Shown here piece after piece: positions 59,393-64,000 of a stretch of DNA of 64,000 bases. The stretch is taken from positions 1-64,000 of the forward strand of contig CALLKK010000006.1 in assembly GCA_938008435.1 (NCBI GenBank), given 5' to 3'. The stretch comes from an uncultured Steroidobacter sp. Its GTDB lineage: Bacteria; Pseudomonadota; Gammaproteobacteria; Steroidobacterales; Steroidobacteraceae. Below the pieces are notes generated by a model. That model did not search any database. It was not told where the DNA came from and saw only the letters and a list, made by a program, of their open reading frames with translations. The translations under genes were made by a program, and so were the position numbers. Numbering within the stretch: position 1 is the first letter of the stretch; every line of letters begins with the position of its first letter.

Positions 59393-60973
59393 TCAGCCAT
59401 GCCGCAAGAACTCCGCAATCAACGTCTCCGGCGCGATGTCTTCCGGCGGCGCGGCGGCGCGCGCTGCTTCGAGCTGACGCAGCACGAGCGCGGCGCGTTC
59501 ACCGCGCCTTGCCAGCATCGCCACCGCTTCGCCCAGCTCCTGCCGCAAGAGCGCGGCGGTCTCGTACTCGGCTGCAGCGTTCGTTTCGATTTCGTGCGGC
59601 AGGAGATAGCCCGTGCAGACAGGTCTGCTGCGACTGACGGCGAGCGCAGCAAGCGTCGGACGCAGCGGCAGTTGCATGCTGCGGAAGAGCTGCGCCGCGT
59701 TGGCGAGGATGCGCGCGACCCGCAGCAGCTCCGCCGCGACCGAATCGGCCGACTTCAAGCTCAAGGTGAGCCGCACGATGTCTGCGAGCGTCGTCTCGTG
59801 GCGCACGACCTGCCAGATGCGCCACTCGCCGCGACCGGTCGGCGCGGCACATAGACAACGATGCTCGGAGAGCACCGGTTTGAGCTGCGCGTGGATGCGC
59901 GCCTGACGCACGAGCTCATCGCGCGCCGCCGCTTGTGTCGGAAAGCAATCGCGCGCAAGCGAAAGGAGCTGCCAGCGTTCGGCGGCGCGCGCGAGCCACG
60001 CGCCGTCCTCTCGTTGCGCTACGACCGGTTCGCCTGCCGCCAGCTCCTGCAGCACGATGCGTCCTGCAATCGGCGGCCACACCATGCCGGTGTCGAGCCG
60101 TTCATCGGGCAACGCAGGCGCGGCACGCTCATCCGCCGCCGTGACGTGCGCAGCGTTCGCCGGAGGATCTTTCTTGCCGCGCTGTGCGTACCGCTCGGCA
60201 ATCGAGCCGAGTTGTTCTGCCGCGAAATGACCCTGCTCGAGCTCGACCGTGACGCTCACGCCGGCATCGCGTCGCGCGGACGCGCCCACGCTCCCGTACT
60301 CCTTCTCTTCGGCGGTCACGAGCTGGCGCAACAACTCGGCGCCCGAGCTCGCCATCGTCTGCGCAGCCGCGAGCGTGCCGGATTGCATCTGCACGTGCGC
60401 CCGCGTCAACGCCAGGCCGACTGCGCGCACGAACGCCTCGCGTACGCCGGTTCCCTGCGTCGCAATCGTCGGCACGACGATCATGTTGGGATCATCGCCG
60501 AGGAGCTCAGCAAGCGACTGTCTGCTCATCGCATTCGGCAGGTCGCTCTTGTTCGCTTGCACGACGATGCCGACCGGCACCTGCGCTGCAGCCTCGGCCG
60601 TCACTTGCGCAAGCTCGGCGAAGGAGCGCGCGATCGTCGCACTGTGCTCGGGATGCGCATCGACGACGAAGACGATCGCATCGGCGCTTGCGAGCAGCAC
60701 CTTGCGGCGACGGTGCAAGAGGTTCTGGCCCGGAACACTCACGATCTGACAGCGAATCCGCCGTCCCTGAAACGAGCCGCCGCTGTATTCGAGCCAATCG
60801 AAGAACAGCGTGCGCTCGTTCGCCGCTCCAGGTGTGAACACGGCCTCGGCCGGGTTGGCGCCGAGCAAGAGCCGTGACAGCGCTCGCACGCTCTCGGTCT
60901 TCCCGGACATCGGCGGACCGGCGTAGACCACCCGAAGCACTACCGCGTTGTCCCTGTCGTCGAGAAAAGCCAT
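59393..60973 (-). CDS. MglA-like GTPase with long C-terminal extension
   Basis: The 526-residue protein has an N-terminal small-GTPase domain: P-loop GPPMSGKT (19-26), VSVPGQNLLHRRRKVLLASA as the G3 region, and ANKSDLP as the G4 motif. The remaining 300 residues are unknown: a linker (AQTMASSGAELLRQLVTAEE) and a C-terminal domain with GRIVLQELAAGEPVVAQRE and many Leu/Arg helices. The start at 60973 (MAFLDDRDNA) fits the family; an ATG at 60997 is the alternative. It is followed by a roadblock gene. Confidence 0.78.
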   Translation of the reverse strand: MAFLDDRDNAVVLRVVYAGPPMSGKTESVRALSRLLLGANPAEAVFTPGAANERTLFFDWLEYSGGSFQGRRIRCQIVSVPGQNLLHRRRKVLLASADAIVFVVDAHPEHSATIARSFAELAQVTAEAAAQVPVGIVVQANKSDLPNAMSRQSLAELLGDDPNMIVVPTIATQGTGVREAFVRAVGLALTRAHVQMQSGTLAAAQTMASSGAELLRQLVTAEEKEYGSVGASARRDAGVSVTVELEQGHFAAEQLGSIAERYAQRGKKDPPANAAHVTAADERAAPALPDERLDTGMVWPPIAGRIVLQELAAGEPVVAQREDGAWLARAAERWQLLSLARDCFPTQAAARDELVRQARIHAQLKPVLSEHRCLCAAPTGRGEWRIWQVVRHETTLADIVRLTLSLKSADSVAAELLRVARILANAAQLFRSMQLPLRPTLAALAVSRSRPVCTGYLLPHEIETNAAAEYETAALLRQELGEAVAMLARRGERAALVLRQLEAARAAAPPEDIAPETLIAEFLRHG

Positions 60974-61523
60974 GAGCCACGCAATGCCGGCCGACATCAC
61001 GAGCAGCGCGTGCACGCGGTAGACGACCGAGGCCGCATCCAGCGACCGGCCGGTGCCGCAGCGCTGCGCCGCACGCTGCCGCGCCACGCCGTCAGACAAA
61101 CCTCCGTGCATCGCCGATCGTCCAAGACTCGAGGATGCCGTACGAACCGCAGCTCAATGAGCTCTTTTCCATCGCCGCTTCCGCTCCAACGTTTCCGTCG
61201 TGCTCGCTCATCACGAGACGAGAATGCGGACCGAGTCTAGCGATTGCGCCACGGCGACTCGCGAGACAGTTCACTCTTTGCAGCGGATACCGCGTACCGA
61301 AAACGCTGAAACACGCTTGCGAGAAACACGGCGCGACAAACCGATGATGCGCCGCTAGTACATTGACTGAGTCACGCTTGATCGATCCTGCGAATCGATC
61401 GATAGGCAAAGCGCGCACTCGCGCAGAAGAGTGCGCTCCATCGCTTCGCAGAGGCGTAAGGCGTTCGTACACTCCGACGTCGATGCAGGATGCCGCCACA
61501 CAATCGATGCAGGACACTCGAAG
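60974..61523. other. Divergent intergenic region between two GTPase/roadblock modules
   Basis: About 550 bp without a supported gene, between the divergently read GTPase (60973, minus) and the gene at 61524 (plus). It should hold both promoters. Open frames here have no protein-like composition. A GATCGATCC...GGATCGAT-like inverted region is near 61380-61410 (GATCGATCCTGCGAATCGAT). Confidence 0.4.
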
Positions 61524-62480
61524 GTGGAGCAAGCTGAACTAGGCCTGGCTCACGTCGGACTCAGCGAAGCCGACATACGTCGTCTACGTGCCATGCTGAT
61601 GATGGCCTTGGCCGACGGTACGCTGCGCGCGCGCTGGACGTTGACCGATGCACAGCACGCACATGTCGTCATCCTCGGCGTAGAGGCGCTCGACCGGCGC
61701 GAATCATTCGCCGCGGACGGTCGCATCGTGGTGGTGCTCGTCGGCGCCGCCGATCGCGTGCCGCCCGGAACGCGCACGCTCACCTGGCCGATCAGGGCCG
61801 AAACGCTGCTCGCGCTGCTCAAGGAAACAGAAGGAAGAACGCTCTCGCGCAGCAGTGTGGACCACACTCGCCCGCTGATTCAGCTCGCCGAGCTGCTGCG
61901 CCCCGCGCCGCGCGAAACCGATTCGGCGCAGGCGTGGCGCGTCACGGGCCTTGCACGCGCACCGATCTACGTCGCGCCGCACCGTCGCCAGTTCTTCTGC
62001 AGCGAATCGCTACGCTCGGTGCATCGATTCGATGCTCGCAAAGACATCGAACTGACGCCGCTCGCACCCGCTGAGCTGTCGAGCGTGAGCGATTCGCCGA
62101 AACCGCTCGTCATGCTGCAATGGTCGGTTGGTCTGCTGACCGGCGCCTATGGGTTGCTGCCGTGGCTCGATGCGTCTGCGACGCTGCGCTTGCAACGCTT
62201 TCCCGAGTTCCAAGTCCTGCATCATGAGCCGGTGCACCGCCGCCTTGCCGCCGCATTCTCACGACCCGTCGATGGCGTCGACGCAGCCATCGAGCTGACC
62301 AAGCTCGACCGACGCTCGGTATGCAGCTTCTTGAACGGCGCGGATCTCTGCGGCTATCTGCGCACGAGCGCGCCCGGCGACGGCGCTGCGAGCGCACCCG
62401 CACGCACCGTGTCCGGCTCCAAACGAAGCTTGGTGCAGTTGCTGCGCCGAGCCCTCGGCATCGAGGCGCTTCATGGCTGA
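61524..62480 (+). CDS. Pseudo-receiver and winged-helix-like protein of the GTPase cluster
   Basis: This 318-residue protein is unrecognised as a family. Its N-terminal half (VVILGVEALDRRESFAADGR, VVLVGAADRVPP, LTWPIRAETLLALLKE) reads like a pseudo-receiver domain. The C-terminal part (LPWLDASATLRLQRFPEFQV, RRLAAAFSRPVDGVDAAIEL, LDRRSVCSFLNGADLCGYL) resembles a winged helix. It overlaps the GTPase gene by 8 bp, so it is part of the same operon. The GTG at 61524 is chosen; the GTG at 61431 would add sequence without coding character. Confidence 0.62.
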   Translation: MEQAELGLAHVGLSEADIRRLRAMLMMALADGTLRARWTLTDAQHAHVVILGVEALDRRESFAADGRIVVVLVGAADRVPPGTRTLTWPIRAETLLALLKETEGRTLSRSSVDHTRPLIQLAELLRPAPRETDSAQAWRVTGLARAPIYVAPHRRQFFCSESLRSVHRFDARKDIELTPLAPAELSSVSDSPKPLVMLQWSVGLLTGAYGLLPWLDASATLRLQRFPEFQVLHHEPVHRRLAAAFSRPVDGVDAAIELTKLDRRSVCSFLNGADLCGYLRTSAPGDGAASAPARTVSGSKRSLVQLLRRALGIEALHG

Positions 62481-63024
62481 AGAGCACAAGATCATCTTCA
62501 CGGGCTCGGTGGGCGCGGGCAAGACGACCGCGATCGCGGCCGTCGCGGGCAAGAACATGGTGCGCACGGAAGCCGTGAACACCGATACGCGCGTCGCCAA
62601 GGCGACGACGACCGTCGGGTTCGATTACGGCGAGATCGGGCTACCGGACGGTTCGGTGCTGCGGCTCTACGGCACGCCCGGACAGCGGCGCTTCGCGTTC
62701 CTGTGGCGCATTCTCGCCCGCGGCGCCTTGGGGCTCGTCGTGCTCGTCGACAACAGCCGACCCGATCCGCTCGGCGATCTGGCGATGTACCTCGAAAACT
62801 TCGCCGATCTCGTCAAGACCGGCGCGGTCGTCGTCGGCGTAGGCCGCACCGAGACGCACCCGGAACCCTCGCTCGATGCCTACTACCGTTTTCTCGAATC
62901 GCGACAACTGATGCTGCCCGTGTTCGCAGTGGATGTGCGCGAACAGGAGCACGTGCTCATGATGCTGGATGTATTGCTCAACATGCTGGAGCTGGCCGGC
63001 GACGAGGAAGCGCACCATGGCTGA
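62473..63024 (+). CDS. Small GTPase, MglA-like
   Basis: The 183-residue Ras-like GTPase has the P-loop FTGSVGAGKTTAIAA and the G3-like LYGTPGQRRFAFLW. The G4 motif is atypical: VVGVGRTETHP replaces NKxD, as in some ATP/GTP-binding relatives in polar-motility clusters. The fold lengths match MglA/Gem-like proteins. It overlaps its neighbours by 8 bp on each side, a tight three-gene operon. Confidence 0.88.
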   Translation: MAEEHKIIFTGSVGAGKTTAIAAVAGKNMVRTEAVNTDTRVAKATTTVGFDYGEIGLPDGSVLRLYGTPGQRRFAFLWRILARGALGLVVLVDNSRPDPLGDLAMYLENFADLVKTGAVVVGVGRTETHPEPSLDAYYRFLESRQLMLPVFAVDVREQEHVLMMLDVLLNMLELAGDEEAHHG

Positions 63025-63433
63025 AGGATCGATGCGACTGTCGCGCGAGGCAATGGCACAACGCTTCACCTCGCCGCTGCAAGCGCTCCAACGTGAGCAC
63101 CCGAGCGTGATCGCCGCGCAAGTGTGCACATCGGACGGCTTCGTGGTCTCGCAAGCGCACAGCAACGAGGAAGCCGGCCGGCGGCTTGCCGCCATGGTCA
63201 GCTCGCTGCACGCCGTGGGCGCCGCCATGGTCGAAGAGCTCGCTCTCGGCGACTACGGACACCTGAGCGTCGAAGCGAGCCTGGGCAAGTGCATGCTGTT
63301 TGCCGTGCCCGGCACGAACGGCAGTCTGCTCCTCGCCGCCATCGCGGACGACAGCATGCTCTGGGGACAGTTCCTGACGGCATGCCGCACGTTGAGCGAT
63401 ACGCTAGGTGTACTGGCTACCCGGTCGGAATGA
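63017..63433 (+). CDS. Roadblock/LC7 domain protein, second module
   Basis: The 138-residue roadblock protein (PSVIAAQVCTSDGFVVSQAH, AAMVSSLHAVGAAMVEELAL, LSVEASLGKCMLFAVPGTNG) is expected to act on the GTPase encoded just before it. The genes overlap by 8 bp (63017-63024), mirroring the 62473-62480 overlap. The partner module at 58886-60973 has the same GTPase/roadblock content on the other strand. Confidence 0.87.
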   Translation: MAEGSMRLSREAMAQRFTSPLQALQREHPSVIAAQVCTSDGFVVSQAHSNEEAGRRLAAMVSSLHAVGAAMVEELALGDYGHLSVEASLGKCMLFAVPGTNGSLLLAAIADDSMLWGQFLTACRTLSDTLGVLATRSE

Positions 63434-63603
63434 TCGCGACTCGCGTTGCTGCCGTGCGTTCTGCTGCGCGAGCGCGCTCCCTCTCTCATCTGCCCTCGCG
63501 TTGCAGCACCGAAACGTCCTGAGGGAAAGCGCGGTAGGCACTTCGCGCGCGGAACGTGCGAACATATCGGGATGATTCCTCGAAGCATCCTTCAGGAGAC
63601 TCC

Positions 63604-64000
63604 ATGAAGCTCTACTTTGCCCCTGGTGCTTGCTCGCTCGCTCCGCACATCCTGCTGCGCGAAACCGGCTTGGCGTTCGAGCTGGTGCGCGTCGATCTGG
63701 CCTCGCACACGTACGACGGCCAGAAGGACTTCTACGCCATCAACAACAAAGGCTCGGTCCCGGTACTCGAGCTGGACGATGGCGAGCGGCTGACCGAGGG
63801 TCCCGTCATCGCGCAATGGATCTGCGATCGCGCCGGCCGCACCGATCTCATGCCGGCCGCCGGCACCCTCGCGCGCTATCGCGTCATGGAGTGGCAGAAC
63901 TTCGTGACCTCCGAGCTGCACAAGTCGTACTCGCCCTTGTTCAAGCCGGACCTGGGCGCCGAGATCAAAGATTGGTTCCGCCAAGCGCTGCGCAAGCGTT
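63604..64000 (+). CDS. Glutathione S-transferase (beta-class), cut at window end
   Basis: The frame is open to the right edge (132 codons seen). It starts MKLYFAPGACSLAPHILLRE with the SL/C site of beta-class GSTs, followed by NNKGSVPVLELDDGERLTEG and VIAQWICDRAG, the thioredoxin-like glutathione-binding domain, then the start of the all-alpha domain. The ATG at 63604 has AGGAG seven bases upstream. It begins 170 bp after the roadblock gene and is probably a separate transcription unit. Confidence 0.92.
   Translation, partial: MKLYFAPGACSLAPHILLRETGLAFELVRVDLASHTYDGQKDFYAINNKGSVPVLELDDGERLTEGPVIAQWICDRAGRTDLMPAAGTLARYRVMEWQNFVTSELHKSYSPLFKPDLGAEIKDWFRQALRKR

Overview
The window is GC-rich bacterial chromosome, densely packed with short intergenic gaps. 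The gene content (PiuC/TonB-type iron uptake, MltB, MarC, OmpW, AzlCD, beta-class GST, many Tat and Sec exported proteins) points to a Gammaproteobacterium, most plausibly an environmental plant-polymer degrader of the Steroidobacteraceae/Xanthomonadales kind. That placement is inferred from gene content; no rRNA or other marker gene is present to fix it.

Layout. 1-2367 is a decayed mobile/defence region: an IS3-family transposase running off the left edge, three identical 36-bp CRISPR repeats with two 30-bp spacers, an intact type II-like cas2, and a cas1 that has lost its N-terminal domain by fusion to the broken end of a quinone reductase gene. No cas9 is present. 2547-5741 has a LysR regulator, an exported amidohydrolase and a GH11 xylanase with a xylan-binding module. 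5812-8139 has AzlCD and a cluster of intergenic repeats. 8140-10895 is a two-subunit molybdenum hydroxylase; 11225-15975 a FadR-type regulator followed by GH51 and GH127-type arabinofuranosidases. 16022-20380 encodes a 1452-residue hybrid histidine kinase whose large extracytoplasmic part is built from about seven OB-like repeats.

20630-34724 is a run of housekeeping, envelope and unknown genes: MetY, MltB, MarC, FabH, an MscS-like channel, an aspartic protease with two DTGA motifs, and three scattered members of an apparently undescribed secreted four-cysteine family. 34927-36370 has a GST and a truncated hemoglobin. 36428-42389 is an iron-uptake and flavin electron-transfer operon behind a Fur-like box: TonB receptor, PiuC, PepSY membrane protein, DUF2271 with a flavinylation-type motif, DUF4198 and ApbE. 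42622-57100 has a GDSL esterase, an S41 peptidase, a second molybdenum hydroxylase pair, DUF418, MATE, SDR and ABC transporter genes, a TonB-like protein, a methylisocitrate-lyase-type enzyme and OmpW.

57326-63433 is the most unusual functional block. It contains a kinase-like/metallophosphoesterase fusion and, around one divergent intergenic region, two small-GTPase/roadblock modules, one with a long GTPase fusion and one led by a pseudo-receiver/winged-helix-like protein. The window ends inside a beta-class GST gene.
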